Assembly: GCF_023264675.1 (NCBI RefSeq)
Contig: NZ_JAHFVG010000029.1
Coordinates: 1 to 64,000, forward strand
Length of the DNA stretch: 64,000 bases
From: Rhodococcus sp. (in: high G+C Gram-positive bacteria)
GTDB taxonomy: Bacteria > Actinomycetota > Actinomycetes > Mycobacteriales > Mycobacteriaceae
Reading direction: 5' to 3'
The position numbers and the translations under genes were made by a program. Below are positions 26,377 to 35,112 of this stretch, one piece after another; the stretch's first letter is position 1, and every line of letters begins with the position of its first letter. The notes beneath the pieces were generated by a model that saw only the letters and a list, made by a program, of their open reading frames with translations, ran no database searches and was not told the origin of the DNA.

Positions 26377-27534
26377 GTGAACCTCATCCCGATGCGTCCG
26401 CGCGACCCGAACGAGCCGCACCGCGCCGCGAGTCCGCTCGAGCTGTTCTTCGACCTCGTGTTCGTCGTCGCGGTCAGCATTGCCGCCGTTCAGCTGCACC
26501 ATTCGTTGACCGAGAACCACATCGTCGACGGCCTCGTCAGTTACCTGCTGGTGTTCTTCGCGATCTGGTGGGCGTGGATGAACTTCACGTGGTTCGCCAC
26601 CTCGTTCGACACCGACGACTGGCTGTACCGCGTATTGACAGTCCTGCAGATGGCAGGCGTACTGGTGCTGGCGGCAGGCATCGAATCGGCGTTCACCGAC
26701 AAGAACTTCTTGATTGTCGTGCTGGGCTACATCGTCATGCGCACCGCAATGGTCGCGCAGTGGCTACGCGCGTCGGGCAGTCCCGAACACCGAAAGACCG
26801 CGCGGACGTACGCGGCGGGGATCGCGGGGGTTCAGGTTCTGTGGGTGCTGTGGCTCCTGATCCCGAACGGTGCTGCCCAGTTGGTCGGGTTCGTGGTGCT
26901 CGCCGCCGCCGAGATGTCGATTCCGATGATCGCCGAGCGGAACGGTTCGACCCCCTGGCATCCGCACCACATTACCGAGCGCTACGGGCTGTTCACCCTC
27001 ATCCTTCTCGGCGAATCACTGCTGGCGTCGGCTAATGCCATCATCGAAGCGCTGCACGACGAGACAGCTCTCGCACCTCTGATCTCGATATCGATCCTCA
27101 CGCTCGTGGTCACGGCCGGACTGTGGTGGATCTACTTCTGGCCGCCACACCACACCGCGATCAGCGGCCTCGGGAATACGCTGAAGTACGGCTACATGCA
27201 CTACTTCATCTTCGCCGCAGCCGGTGCGTTCTCGGCGGGCATCGAAGTGGAGATCGACGTGCTGACCGAACACAGCACGCTCGGCGACGTGGCGGCGTCG
27301 TTCACCGTCACCGTCCCGATAGCGGTGTTCGTCCTCGGCGTGTGGATCGTCGCGATCCGTCGAAACGCGGACAAGGTGGTCAACATCGTGGTCCCCGCCG
27401 CTGCTGTACTGGTGCTCCTCGACCCCGTCGTTCCGATTCCGATCACCCTCACCGCCGTCGTGATGGTCCTGCTCGTCGCGGTGCTCGTCGTGCACAAGCC
27501 ACTGAGCACCGAGCATGAGAAACTGACCCCATGA
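26377..27534 (+). CDS. Low temperature requirement protein A (LtrA) family membrane protein
   Basis: 385 aa with about 10-12 hydrophobic segments. The N-terminal signature '[18 protein letters not shown]' and '[19 protein letters not shown]' are diagnostic of the LtrA family. '[17 protein letters not shown]' is the second repeat. First described for cold growth of Listeria; biochemical role unknown. Its stop overlaps the gpmA start (ATGA), so the two are translationally coupled. Confidence 0.88.
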   Translation: MNLIPMRPRDPNEPHRAASPLELFFDLVFVVAVSIAAVQLHHSLTENHIVDGLVSYLLVFFAIWWAWMNFTWFATSFDTDDWLYRVLTVLQMAGVLVLAAGIESAFTDKNFLIVVLGYIVMRTAMVAQWLRASGSPEHRKTARTYAAGIAGVQVLWVLWLLIPNGAAQLVGFVVLAAAEMSIPMIAERNGSTPWHPHHITERYGLFTLILLGESLLASANAIIEALHDETALAPLISISILTLVVTAGLWWIYFWPPHHTAISGLGNTLKYGYMHYFIFAAAGAFSAGIEVEIDVLTEHSTLGDVAASFTVTVPIAVFVLGVWIVAIRRNADKVVNIVVPAAAVLVLLDPVVPIPITLTAVVMVLLVAVLVVHKPLSTEHEKLTP

Positions 27535-28286
27535 GTATCGGAACCTTGATTCTGCTCCGCCACGGCGAGAGTGAATGGAACGCGTCGAACCAGTTCACCG
27601 GTTGGGTGGACGTCCGCCTGACGGAGAAAGGCGAGGCCGAGGGCAAGCGCGCAGGCGAACTGCTCGCCGAAGCAGGAGTCCTGCCCGACGTTCTGTACAC
27701 CTCCCTGCTTCGTCGCGCGATCAGCACCGCGAACATTGCGCTCGACGCCGCCGAACGGCACTGGATCCCCGTCGTTCGTCACTGGAAGCTCAACGAGCGT
27801 CACTACGGTGCGTTGCAGGGCCTGAACAAGGCCGAGACCAAGGACAAGTACGGCGACGAGCAGTTCATGTTGTGGCGTCGTAGCTACGACACCCCGCCGC
27901 CCGCGATCGAAACCGGTACCGAATACAGCCAGGACGCCGATCCCCGCTATGCGGATCTGGACAGCGTCCCGTTGACGGAGTGCCTGAAAGACGTCGTCGA
28001 CCGGCTGATCCCGTACTTCGAGGAGACCATCGTCGCCGACCTGAAAGCCGGCAAGAACGTCCTCGTCGCAGCGCACGGCAACTCGCTCCGCGCACTGGTG
28101 AAGTACCTCGACGAGATCTCCGACGCCGACATCGCCGGCCTCAACATTCCGACGGGCATCCCGCTGCAGTACAACTTCGCGGACGGTGACGGCAAGCTCG
28201 TACCGTCGAACCCCGGCGGAACGTACCTGGACCCCGAAGCAGCCGCCGCAGGCGCCGCCGCCGTCGCAAATCAGGGCGCCAAGTAG
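27531..28286 (+). CDS. gpmA: 2,3-bisphosphoglycerate-dependent phosphoglycerate mutase
   Basis: 251 aa cytoplasmic glycolytic enzyme interconverting 3- and 2-phosphoglycerate. LRHGESEWN with phospho-acceptor His11, '[14 protein letters not shown]', '[17 protein letters not shown]' and the second His in '[10 protein letters not shown]' are all intact. Matches gpm1 of M. tuberculosis, which also precedes senX3-regX3. An Ala-rich tail of about 15 residues closes the protein. Confidence 0.96.
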   Translation: MSIGTLILLRHGESEWNASNQFTGWVDVRLTEKGEAEGKRAGELLAEAGVLPDVLYTSLLRRAISTANIALDAAERHWIPVVRHWKLNERHYGALQGLNKAETKDKYGDEQFMLWRRSYDTPPPAIETGTEYSQDADPRYADLDSVPLTECLKDVVDRLIPYFEETIVADLKAGKNVLVAAHGNSLRALVKYLDEISDADIAGLNIPTGIPLQYNFADGDGKLVPSNPGGTYLDPEAAAAGAAAVANQGAK

Positions 28287-28303
28287 GGCATCGGTTCGTA
28301 ACA

Positions 28304-28325
28304 GCAGGTGAACGATCGAAGAACA
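28304..28325 (-). promoter_or_regulatory. Candidate RegX3/PHO box upstream of senX3
   Basis: Read on the minus strand there are two 11-base direct units, TGTTCTTCGAT and CGTTCACCTGC, sharing GTTC at an 11-base period. PhoP/RegX3-type boxes have this form. It lies about 70 bases upstream of the senX3 -10, consistent with autoregulation. Match is only moderate. Confidence 0.35.
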
Positions 28326-28393
28326 CTGCCGACGAGGACTATGACGACCAGGGAAATGCCTGCACCCTGCGTATGTGAGCTGTCCATCGAACG

Positions 28394-28399
28394 TACGAT
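28394..28399 (+). promoter_or_regulatory. Probable -10 hexamer of senX3
   Basis: TACGAT, 6 bases before GTG 28406, no Shine-Dalgarno. Confidence 0.4.
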
Positions 28400-28405
28400 T
28401 CCGCT

Positions 28406-29581
28406 GTGAGTGTTGCATCGGCCGTACTACTGGCTATCGCCACGGCCTTCGTTGGCTACCTCGTCGGCGGTGTTCTGATTCCCTACCTCGCCACGCGGCA
28501 TTCGGAACGAACGGCTGCCTCGTCCGGGCTGACGATGTCCCAGGTGTTGGACCTGATCATTCTCGCGTCGGAGAGCGGGATCGCCGTGGTCGATCGATTC
28601 CACGACGTCGTGTTGTCGAATCCGCGCGCCGAGGAGCTCGGTCTGGTGCGTAACCGCCTGATCGACGACCGCGCGTGGGAAGCCGCCCAGAAGGTCCTCG
28701 CCGACGGCCATGCCGTCGAAGTCGACATCAGTTCCAAAGATCCGAGAACCAGTACCAGCCGCGACCGCATGGCCGTCCGCTGTGTCGCTCGACTGCTGAG
28801 TAAAGAAGACCAGCGCTTCGTCGTGCTGTTCGCCGACGACGATTCCGAGCAGGTTCGGATGGAGGCGACTCGGCGGGACTTCGTCGCCAACGTCAGCCAC
28901 GAACTCAAGACGCCGGTGGGAGCGATGAGTCTCCTCGCGGAGGCACTCCTCGAATCCGCCGACGACCCCGATTCGGTTCGACATTTCGGTGGCAAGGTCG
29001 TCGCCGAATCAAAACGGCTGGGCAGCATGGTGACCGAACTGATCGCGCTCTCGCGCCTGCAGGGCGCCGAGAAGCTGCCGGATCTCGAGGTCGTCGACGT
29101 CGACACCGTCGTCAACGAGGCCCTCGATCGGTCGAAGCTCGCGGCCGAGAATGCAGGCATCACGGTCACCACCGATCACCCCAGTGGCCTCGAAGTGCTG
29201 GGTGATCAGGCTCTTCTGGTCACGGCGCTGGCCAACCTCATCCAGAATGCGATCGCCTATTCACCGGACGGCTCACCGGTGTCGGTCTCGCGCGCACTGC
29301 GCAGCAGCTGTGTGGCATTCGCGGTGACCGATCGAGGCATCGGTATCGCCAAGGAAGATCAGGAGCGGGTCTTCGAACGATTCTTCCGCGTCGACAAAGC
29401 TCGGTCGCGGGCGACCGGCGGGACAGGCCTCGGGCTTGCCATCGCCAAACACGTCGCAGCCAACCACAACGGCAGCATCTCGTTGTGGAGCAAGCTCGGC
29501 ACCGGATCCACCTTCACTCTGCAGATCCCTGCATATTTCGAAGATGACGACCTCGGGTCGACAGAAGGAGAACTACCGTGA
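28406..29581 (+). CDS. senX3: Sensor histidine kinase SenX3
   Basis: 391 aa. N-terminal hydrophobic segment(s) within residues 3-30 anchor it in the membrane. A PAS-like domain follows ([27 protein letters not shown]), then the dimerisation/phosphoacceptor box [14 protein letters not shown] with His165. The ATPase domain has '[14 protein letters not shown]' (N box), 'DRGIGI' (G1), '[24 protein letters not shown]' (F and G2). SenX3 phosphorylates RegX3 under phosphate limitation. RegX3 follows after 13 bases; the MIRU repeats found between these genes in M. tuberculosis are absent. Confidence 0.95.
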   Translation: MSVASAVLLAIATAFVGYLVGGVLIPYLATRHSERTAASSGLTMSQVLDLIILASESGIAVVDRFHDVVLSNPRAEELGLVRNRLIDDRAWEAAQKVLADGHAVEVDISSKDPRTSTSRDRMAVRCVARLLSKEDQRFVVLFADDDSEQVRMEATRRDFVANVSHELKTPVGAMSLLAEALLESADDPDSVRHFGGKVVAESKRLGSMVTELIALSRLQGAEKLPDLEVVDVDTVVNEALDRSKLAAENAGITVTTDHPSGLEVLGDQALLVTALANLIQNAIAYSPDGSPVSVSRALRSSCVAFAVTDRGIGIAKEDQERVFERFFRVDKARSRATGGTGLGLAIAKHVAANHNGSISLWSKLGTGSTFTLQIPAYFEDDDLGSTEGELP

Positions 29582-29594
29582 GCAGGAACCTCTC

Positions 29595-30284
29595 GTGACC
29601 AACGTACTGATCGTCGAGGACGAAGAGTCGTTGGCCGATCCTCTGGCCTTTCTCCTGCGCAAAGAGGGCTTCGACGCCACCGTCGTGGGCGACGGACCGT
29701 CGGCGCTCGCCGAATTCGACCGCGCGGGAGCCGATATCGTGCTCCTGGACCTGATGTTGCCCGGCATGAGCGGCACCGACGTGTGCAAGCAGCTGCGAGC
29801 ACGATCGGGTGTACCGGTGATCATGGTGACTGCGCGTGACAGCGAGATCGACAAGGTGGTCGGGCTCGAACTCGGCGCCGACGACTATGTGACCAAGCCG
29901 TATTCGGCACGCGAGCTCATCGCGCGTATCCGTGCCGTGCTGCGGCGGGGGAGCGACGCCGAGCTCGACGGCGCGGCCGATACCGGTGTGCTGGAAGCAG
30001 GGCCGGTGCGCATGGACGTCGAACGTCACGTCGTGATGGTGAACGCCGAGCAGATCACGTTGCCGCTCAAGGAATTCGATTTGCTCGAGTACCTGCTCCG
30101 AAACTCCGGTCGGGTGCTCACCCGCGGTCAGCTGATCGACCGGGTGTGGGGTGCCGATTACGTCGGCGACACGAAAACCCTTGACGTGCACGTCAAACGG
30201 CTGCGATCCAAGATCGAGAGCGACCCGGCCAAGCCCGAGCATCTCGTCACGGTTCGCGGGTTGGGTTACAAGCTGGAGGGATAG
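29595..30284 (+). CDS. regX3: Response regulator RegX3
   Basis: 229 aa OmpR/PhoB-type regulator. Receiver domain with acidic pair E8/D9 ('VLIVEDEES'), phospho-acceptor D52 (LLDLMLPG), and Lys in 'VTKPYSARELIARI'. The winged-helix domain runs from about residue 130 to the end ('LPLKEFDLLEYLLRNSGRVLTRGQLIDRVWG', 'TLDVHVKRLRSKIE'). GTG start at 29595. Controls phosphate-starvation genes and, in mycobacteria, respiration and secretion genes. Its stop codon is part of an outer inverted repeat shared with the next gene's stop. Confidence 0.95.
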   Translation: MTNVLIVEDEESLADPLAFLLRKEGFDATVVGDGPSALAEFDRAGADIVLLDLMLPGMSGTDVCKQLRARSGVPVIMVTARDSEIDKVVGLELGADDYVTKPYSARELIARIRAVLRRGSDAELDGAADTGVLEAGPVRMDVERHVVMVNAEQITLPLKEFDLLEYLLRNSGRVLTRGQLIDRVWGADYVGDTKTLDVHVKRLRSKIESDPAKPEHLVTVRGLGYKLEG

Positions 30285-30297
30285 GCGCCTTCGGCGC

Positions 30298-30341
30298 ATG
30301 TGCGTGCGAATACATAACCCTTCATGTATTCGCACTCACAT
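30298..30341. repeat. Dispersed palindromic element, copy A (convergent intergenic hairpin)
   Basis: Arms of 18 bp at 30298-30315 and 30324-30341 with one mismatch and an 8-base loop. Right arm ATGTATTCGCACTCACAT. The reverse complement of this copy closely matches copy B at 52727-52772, including the loop. The flanks TAGGCGC (30282-30288) and GCGCCTA (30349-30355) pair as well and contain the stop codons of the two converging genes. Confidence 0.85.
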
Positions 30342-30352
30342 GGGTGCAGCGC

Positions 30353-30682
30353 CTAGAACGGGTTGTACACCCACATCTCACGAACCGGATACTGGCTCAC
30401 CTGGACGAGCCAGTGGCCTTCCCGCCGGCATTGCTTGACGATGTAATGGCCGTCCCCGCGACACTCGATGAGTCGCGTCGTCCCCCACGGCGTGACGGCG
30501 ATCGGCTTCGCCTCGGGGTAGTACGCGCTTCCGGAGCTGATTCCGCCCGGTTCCAGTACCCCGACGAACTGCCCGGTCGCGTCGTACCAGTTGTCGTTGA
30601 TCTCGTCCGCGGACGCCGCAGGTGCCAGCGCCGCTGCGAGCCCGACGGCCAATGCCGTCGTGGCCAGAATTCTCTTGATCAT
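30353..30682 (-). CDS. Small secreted protein of unknown function
   Basis: 109 aa. ATG 30682 after AAGGGG. Clear Sec signal peptide (MIKRILATTALAVGLAAALA) with likely cleavage after ASA near residue 25. The mature part is about 84 aa, rich in Trp and Tyr, with two Cys (LIECRGDG, VKQCRREG) 13 residues apart that could form a disulphide. No catalytic motif seen and no family recognised. It sits between regX3 and the Rv0495c-like gene, where M. tuberculosis has other genes. Confidence 0.8.
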   Translation of the reverse strand: MIKRILATTALAVGLAAALAPAASADEINDNWYDATGQFVGVLEPGGISSGSAYYPEAKPIAVTPWGTTRLIECRGDGHYIVKQCRREGHWLVQVSQYPVREMWVYNPF

Positions 30683-30793
30683 TGCTCGTGCCCCTTCGTC
30701 GCTGCCGAGTGCTTGTCGACGAAGTGTGAATTCCCCAGGATCCCGGTTCGGACGGTTCCCGGGGAATTCACCCACAAAGGATCAGTGAGCCGG

Positions 30794-31594
30794 CTACTTG
30801 GTGCGCTGCGCCTCACGGGTGGCCGGGTGGACCGCGATCAGACCGAGTCCGCGCCTGCGCTTGCAGAGCGACGCCAACTCGTCGTACGCGGGCTTGCCGA
30901 GCAGTTCGGTCAACTCCGGCTTGTACGACTCGAATACTTGCTTGCTGCCGACATGCGCGTCGGGGGAGCCCGAGCAGTACCAGCTGAGATCGTGGCCGCC
31001 TTCTCCCCAGCCGCGACGGTCGTACTCACCGATCGTGGTCTTGAGGATCTCGGTGCCGTCCGGACGCGTCACCCAATCCTGGGTGCGACGGATCGGCAGC
31101 TGCCAGCAGACATCGGGTTTTACTTCGAGCGGCTCGATGCCCTTGCGCAGCGCCATCGAATGCAGCGCGCATCCGATCCCGCCCTCGAATCCCGGACGGT
31201 TCTGGAAGATGCACGCGCCCTTGTAGCGGCGTGTACGCAGAGACTGCTCGTCGTCGAGATCGTCGTATTCGACGTACCCCTTCTTGCCGAGGCCCTTGTC
31301 CATCAGCTGCCAATCCTCGGCAGTGAGCAACTTCACCGACGCGTCGAGCTTCTTCTTGTCGTCGTCGTCGGAGAGGAAGGCGCCGTGCGAGCAACACCCG
31401 TCGTCGGGGCGGCCTGCGACGGTCCCCTGGCAGGCCGGGGTGCCGAACACACATGTCCAGTTGGACAACAGCCACGTCAGGTCGGCGGCGATGATGTGCT
31501 CGGAATTGTCGGGATCGGGGAATTCCACCCATTCGCGGGGGAAATCCAGGTCGACTTCTGCAGCAAATGTCGGCTGCTTACTACCAGCTGTCAC
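30794..31594 (-). CDS. Conserved cysteine-rich protein (Rv0495c-like)
   Basis: 266 aa, cytoplasmic. Eight or more Cys are spread over the sequence: '[12 protein letters not shown]', 'GCCSHGAF', 'ACIFQNRP', 'GIGCALHS', 'DVCWQLP', '[10 protein letters not shown]'. Cys together with His suggests a metal or Fe-S site. No known catalytic motif. The gene is divergent from ppx just as Rv0495c is from Rv0496, and its conservation across mycolate actinobacteria suggests a basic role. A function cannot be assigned. Confidence 0.8.
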   Translation of the reverse strand: MTAGSKQPTFAAEVDLDFPREWVEFPDPDNSEHIIAADLTWLLSNWTCVFGTPACQGTVAGRPDDGCCSHGAFLSDDDDKKKLDASVKLLTAEDWQLMDKGLGKKGYVEYDDLDDEQSLRTRRYKGACIFQNRPGFEGGIGCALHSMALRKGIEPLEVKPDVCWQLPIRRTQDWVTRPDGTEILKTTIGEYDRRGWGEGGHDLSWYCSGSPDAHVGSKQVFESYKPELTELLGKPAYDELASLCKRRRGLGLIAVHPATREAQRTK

Positions 31595-31615
31595 AGAAGA
31601 CGACGCTAGACCCAG

Positions 31616-31621
31616 TACCGT
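31616..31621 (+). promoter_or_regulatory. Probable -10 hexamer of the ppx gene
   Basis: TACCGT, 6 bases before GTG 31628, no ribosome site. Confidence 0.4.
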
Positions 31622-31627
31622 GGCTAT

Positions 31628-32581
31628 GTGCGATTAGGGGTGCTCGACGTCGGAAGTAACACCGTGCATCTGTTGGTGGTCGATGCGCATCGCGGTGGGC
31701 ATCCCACTCCGATGAGTTCGTCCAAGGCGACGCTTCGCCTGTCCGAGAACATGGATGCCGACGGCAACATCACTCGCGAGGGCGCGGATCGGCTGGTCAA
31801 CGAGGTCGGAGACTTCGCCGCGATCGCCACGAAGTCCGGTTGCGAGGAGCTGATGGCGTTTGCCACGTCGGCGGTACGTGATGCACACAACAGTGATGCC
31901 GTTCTGAGGCGTGTTCTCACCGAAACCGGCGTCGCACTGCAGACGCTGTCCGGTGTCGACGAAGCTCGCCTCACCTTCCTCGCGGTCCGTCGCTGGTACG
32001 GCTGGAGTGCCGGGAGGATTTTGAACCTCGACATCGGCGGTGGGTCCCTCGAATTGACGTCCGGGAGCGACGAGGACCCCGATGTCGCGTTCTCGCTTCA
32101 GCTCGGCGCAGGACGCTTGACCAGGGATTGGCTGGATGTGGACCCTCCGGGTAAGAGGAGAGTCGCGGTTCTGCGCGACTGGCTCGACGCCGAGCTCGCG
32201 ACGCCGGCGAAGGAGCTGCTCGCGGCCGGTGAACCGGACCGTGCCGTCGGGACCTCGAAGACGTTCCGGTCGTTGGCGCGGTTGACGGGCGCGGCACCGT
32301 CGGCGGCCGGTCCACGGGTCACTCGAACACTGACGGCGAACGGTCTCAGACAACTCATAGCGTTCATTTCGCGGATGACGGCTGCAGACCGTGCAGAATT
32401 GGAAGGAGTCAGCGCCGACCGGTCACCGCAATTGGTGGCCGGGGCGCTGGTGGCGGAGGCGAGTATGCGAGCACTGTCGATCGACTCGATCGAGATTTGC
32501 CCGTGGGCGTTGAGGGAAGGTTTGATTTTGCGGAAGCTGGACACCGAAACGGACAGCGATCTGGTGGTGCGTTCGACATGA
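31628..32581 (+). CDS. Exopolyphosphatase, Ppx/GppA family (Rv0496-like)
   Basis: 317 aa, ASKHA fold. '[18 protein letters not shown]' is the phosphate-1 motif, '[14 protein letters not shown]' contains the family's Ala-Thr-(Ser/Ala)-Ala-x-Arg stretch, and '[13 protein letters not shown]' is phosphate-2. It is of the short actinobacterial type that acts as a short-chain polyphosphatase (PPX1 of M. tuberculosis). Overlaps the next start (ATGA). Position next to senX3-regX3 ties it to phosphate metabolism. Confidence 0.92.
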   Translation: MRLGVLDVGSNTVHLLVVDAHRGGHPTPMSSSKATLRLSENMDADGNITREGADRLVNEVGDFAAIATKSGCEELMAFATSAVRDAHNSDAVLRRVLTETGVALQTLSGVDEARLTFLAVRRWYGWSAGRILNLDIGGGSLELTSGSDEDPDVAFSLQLGAGRLTRDWLDVDPPGKRRVAVLRDWLDAELATPAKELLAAGEPDRAVGTSKTFRSLARLTGAAPSAAGPRVTRTLTANGLRQLIAFISRMTAADRAELEGVSADRSPQLVAGALVAEASMRALSIDSIEICPWALREGLILRKLDTETDSDLVVRST

Positions 32582-33735
32582 CCGACAGGCCCGAATCGGC
32601 GGAGAACAAGCCGGATCCGGAAGACACCGGACAGATATCGGTTGCGGAGCTGCTGGCACGCAACGGACAGAAGTCGACGGGCGCAAGCTCGGGCGGCCGT
32701 CGTCGTCGCGGCGTCAAAGGCGGCATCTCGGTTGCCGAGCTGACCGGTGAGATTCCCATCGTCCGCGCTGAGCCGCGCTCGGCCGAGGCCCCGGTCATCT
32801 CCGCGGCCGAAACCAAGGCGCCGGAAACCAGGGCACCGGAAACCAGGGCACCGAGCAAGCCCCCGGAGACGACGAAAGAGCCCGAGTTGCTGTCGGGCTC
32901 GACCACTGCTGCCGGAGATCTGCTCAACCGAGCGCACGACGAGAGCGCACGGCGCCCCTACGGCTCGACGGATGCGCAGCGTCCCGCCACCTCACGCCCG
33001 ACGCCCGCAACGGGGAGGCGGCCGTCGCCGGGCAACGAGTCGGAACGCCCTGCCCGCTCCGACGGATTCGTTCCGCGTAGTCGCCAGCGCGCTGATGCCG
33101 AACCTGCTACCGACGTGACTCCCAAGCCCACGCCGGAGAACAGTCGTCCGAAAACGCAGATCCAGGCCACATCGCCGGTGCCGCCCGCAACGCAGGCATT
33201 CGAGAGGGCCGGTACGCGGCCGACGCCGGCGGAGCCGAAACCAGCGGCAACTCCCGAGTCCGCGACGGCCGAGCGGAAGACCGAGATGCTCGACACCTCC
33301 GGTGAATCCGACACCGCGAAACCGGTGCTGTCGAAGGCCGGGGCAGCGGTGGCCGAACGCGACGACGACGCCACCGAGTTGGTCGATGTCGTAGATGCAG
33401 ATGCAGATGCAGATGCCGACGCCACAGCCGATGTCGCTGCCGACGAGCCCGCGCACACGACCGGCAGGAAAGACGCCGCGAAGCAGTGGCTCGTGCTCGC
33501 CGGTCAGGGTGTGGTCGCCATCATCGTCGGAGCGCTGCTGTTCAAGGGCTTCGAGCGGTTGTGGGACATGCTGCCGTGGGTCGCGCTGATTCTGGCGGTA
33601 CTGGTGATCGTCGGCCTCGTCGCCGTGGTGCGCATTCTGCGACGGACGGACGACATGATCAGCATGGTCATCGCGATCGCCGTCGGTGTGTTCGTCACGC
33701 TCGGACCACTGGCTTTCCAACTGAGCACGGGCTGA
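32578..33735 (+). CDS. Proline/alanine-rich protein with C-terminal membrane anchor (Rv0497-like)
   Basis: 385 aa, coupled to the ppx stop. Residues 1-300 are disordered: a duplicated short motif 'ISVAELLARNG' / 'ISVAELTGEIP' near the N-terminus, then Pro/Thr/Ala/Glu-rich sequence. It includes a duplicated 15-bp unit (APETR twice) and a (GATGCA)3 microsatellite encoding an Asp-Ala run. Residues about 310-383 hold three hydrophobic segments. Function unknown; the ISVAEL motif could be a protein interaction site. Confidence 0.8.
   Translation: MTDRPESAENKPDPEDTGQISVAELLARNGQKSTGASSGGRRRRGVKGGISVAELTGEIPIVRAEPRSAEAPVISAAETKAPETRAPETRAPSKPPETTKEPELLSGSTTAAGDLLNRAHDESARRPYGSTDAQRPATSRPTPATGRRPSPGNESERPARSDGFVPRSRQRADAEPATDVTPKPTPENSRPKTQIQATSPVPPATQAFERAGTRPTPAEPKPAATPESATAERKTEMLDTSGESDTAKPVLSKAGAAVAERDDDATELVDVVDADADADADATADVAADEPAHTTGRKDAAKQWLVLAGQGVVAIIVGALLFKGFERLWDMLPWVALILAVLVIVGLVAVVRILRRTDDMISMVIAIAVGVFVTLGPLAFQLSTG
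32821..32850 (+). repeat. 15-bp direct repeat in the Rv0497-like gene
   Basis: CCGGAAACCAGGGCA occurs twice in tandem at 32821-32835 and 32836-32850; a diverged copy precedes it. In frame, it encodes PETRA twice. Confidence 0.85.
33394..33417 (+). repeat. Hexanucleotide microsatellite (GATGCA)n
   Basis: Three perfect GATGCA units followed by GATGCC, in frame, encoding alternating Asp-Ala in the disordered part of the Rv0497-like protein. Confidence 0.9.
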
Positions 33736-33746
33736 CCGGGATTCCG

Positions 33747-34589
33747 ATGCCGAAGCGTCACGTCGCGGTGGGGCTCTCGACTGCCTCGGTCTATCCGCAG
33801 AACACCGATGCGGCCTTCCGCTACGCCGCCGAACTGGGGTACGACGGCATCGAGCTGATGGTGTGGGCGGAGTCGGTCAGCCAGGACGTCGACGCCGTCG
33901 GAGCGCTCTCGCGCAAGTACGGCGTTCCGGTGCAGGCTATCCATGCGCCCTGCCTACTCATCTCGCAGCGCGTGTGGGGTGCCGACCCCGCCGCCAAACT
34001 CGAGCGCTCGGTGGAGGCGGCGGAGAAACTCGGTGCGTCCACCGTCGTCGTTCACCCGCCGTTCCGGTGGCAGAAGAAGTACGCCGACGGATTCGGTGAT
34101 CAGGTCGCGGATCTGGAAATGGGTTCGGACGTGATCGTGGCCGTCGAGAACATGTTCCCGATGCGCGCCGACAGGTTCTTCGGCCGTAAGGAAGGGTCGG
34201 CCGCTCGTCTTCGTAAACGCGGTGGACCCGGTGCTGCGTTGTCGGCGTTCGCGCCGTCGTACGACCCAACCGACTCCGGCCACGCGCACTACACACTGGA
34301 CCTCTCGCACACCGCTACAGCCGGGTCCGATGCCGTCGAGATGATGAACCGGATGGGCGACGGCCTCGCTCACCTGCATCTCGCGGACGGTCGCGGTGCG
34401 TCGGTGGACGAACACCTGATCCCCGGCCACGGCGATCAACCGTGCGTGGAGGTCTGCACCGAGTTGGTGCGTCGGGGATTCCGCGGCCAGGCTGTCGTCG
34501 AGATCAACACGCAGAATGCCAGGACCCTGCCGGAGCGGGCGTCGATGCTCGGTCAGGCGCTGGAATTCGCTCGTCGCCATTTGGGGTAG
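33747..34589 (+). CDS. Sugar phosphate isomerase/epimerase-type TIM-barrel protein (Rv0498-like)
   Basis: 280 aa. 'AELGYDGIELMVW' at residues about 26-38, 'VVVHPPFRWQKKYADGF', 'VAVENMFPM' and 'AHLHLADG' are typical of the xylose isomerase-like / AP endonuclease 2 family, with His, Glu and Asp positioned as divalent metal ligands. Substrate unknown. ATG 33747 begins the homologous part. 11 bases after the previous gene, same operon as ppx. Confidence 0.85.
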   Translation: MPKRHVAVGLSTASVYPQNTDAAFRYAAELGYDGIELMVWAESVSQDVDAVGALSRKYGVPVQAIHAPCLLISQRVWGADPAAKLERSVEAAEKLGASTVVVHPPFRWQKKYADGFGDQVADLEMGSDVIVAVENMFPMRADRFFGRKEGSAARLRKRGGPGAALSAFAPSYDPTDSGHAHYTLDLSHTATAGSDAVEMMNRMGDGLAHLHLADGRGASVDEHLIPGHGDQPCVEVCTELVRRGFRGQAVVEINTQNARTLPERASMLGQALEFARRHLG

Positions 34590-34598
34590 CGGGGACCG

Positions 34599-35015
34599 TC
34601 ACAAAGCCCCGACGCCGGCGGCGACGGTCGAGACTCCCGCGACTACGAGGCCTGCCGTGAGAGTGGCGGCGCCGACCCATACCGACGCCATCGCTCGCCC
34701 CGGCTTCTGCGGGTCGGATCCGAGTACGGACAGGAAGAATCCTGCGGGGATGAATATTGCCGCCGACAGAACCGCGATGGACGCGACGGTCGCCCACACG
34801 TCCGATACTCCGGCGGCCGTGGTGACGAGGGCGACCACCAACCCGAGGGTCACGAGCACTCCGGCGTGTGCGTGACCGGCGCGGAAGAAGGTCTTCTGGA
34901 GGGCGTTCGCCCCGCGTGCTCCGGTATTGATTCGGAGCAGAAACGTTCCGCCGAATGCGATTCCGACGACGGTGAGCAGCGTGGCTCCCGTAACGATGGT
35001 CAACAGTGCGCTCAT
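34599..35015 (-). CDS. Small integral membrane protein under MerR control
   Basis: 138 aa with four hydrophobic segments (residues about 4-26, 50-72, 76-98, 112-136). ATG 35015 after AAGGAG. 'FFRAGHAHAGVLVTLGLV' has His residues at a membrane boundary. No family recognised with confidence. It is divergent from a MerR regulator, and its promoter lies in the shared inverted repeat, so the regulator likely controls it. Possibly involved in efflux or membrane stress. Confidence 0.8.
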   Translation of the reverse strand: MSALLTIVTGATLLTVVGIAFGGTFLLRINTGARGANALQKTFFRAGHAHAGVLVTLGLVVALVTTAAGVSDVWATVASIAVLSAAIFIPAGFFLSVLGSDPQKPGRAMASVWVGAATLTAGLVVAGVSTVAAGVGAL

Positions 35016-35046
35016 CTCGGTGCTCCTTCGATGGGGTAAAGTCTGC

Positions 35047-35088
35047 TGGATACTTCTACTATCCAGTTTTAGATAGTAGAAGTATCCA
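35047..35088. promoter_or_regulatory. 17-bp perfect inverted repeat, operator for the MerR-type regulator
   Basis: TGGATACTTCTACTATC (35047-35063) and its exact complement (35072-35088) with an 8-base spacer. It lies between the divergent membrane-protein and MerR genes. Dimeric MerR regulators bind such dyads. Confidence 0.75.
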
Positions 35089-35102
35089 ATCGGCTTCGTC
35101 AA
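35073..35102 (-). promoter_or_regulatory. Promoter for the membrane-protein gene with MerR-type long spacer
   Basis: On the minus strand TTGACG (35097-35102) is followed after 18 bases by TACTAT (35073-35078). The -10 is inside one arm of the inverted repeat. The slightly long spacer is usual for MerR-activated promoters. Confidence 0.5.
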
Positions 35103-35112
35103 GGGAGAATGC

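Noticed and set aside
30353..30775. Longer start (GTG near 30775) for the small secreted protein
   Set aside because: The ATG at 30682 gives a complete signal peptide and has AAGGGG upstream; the extension would bury the signal peptide.
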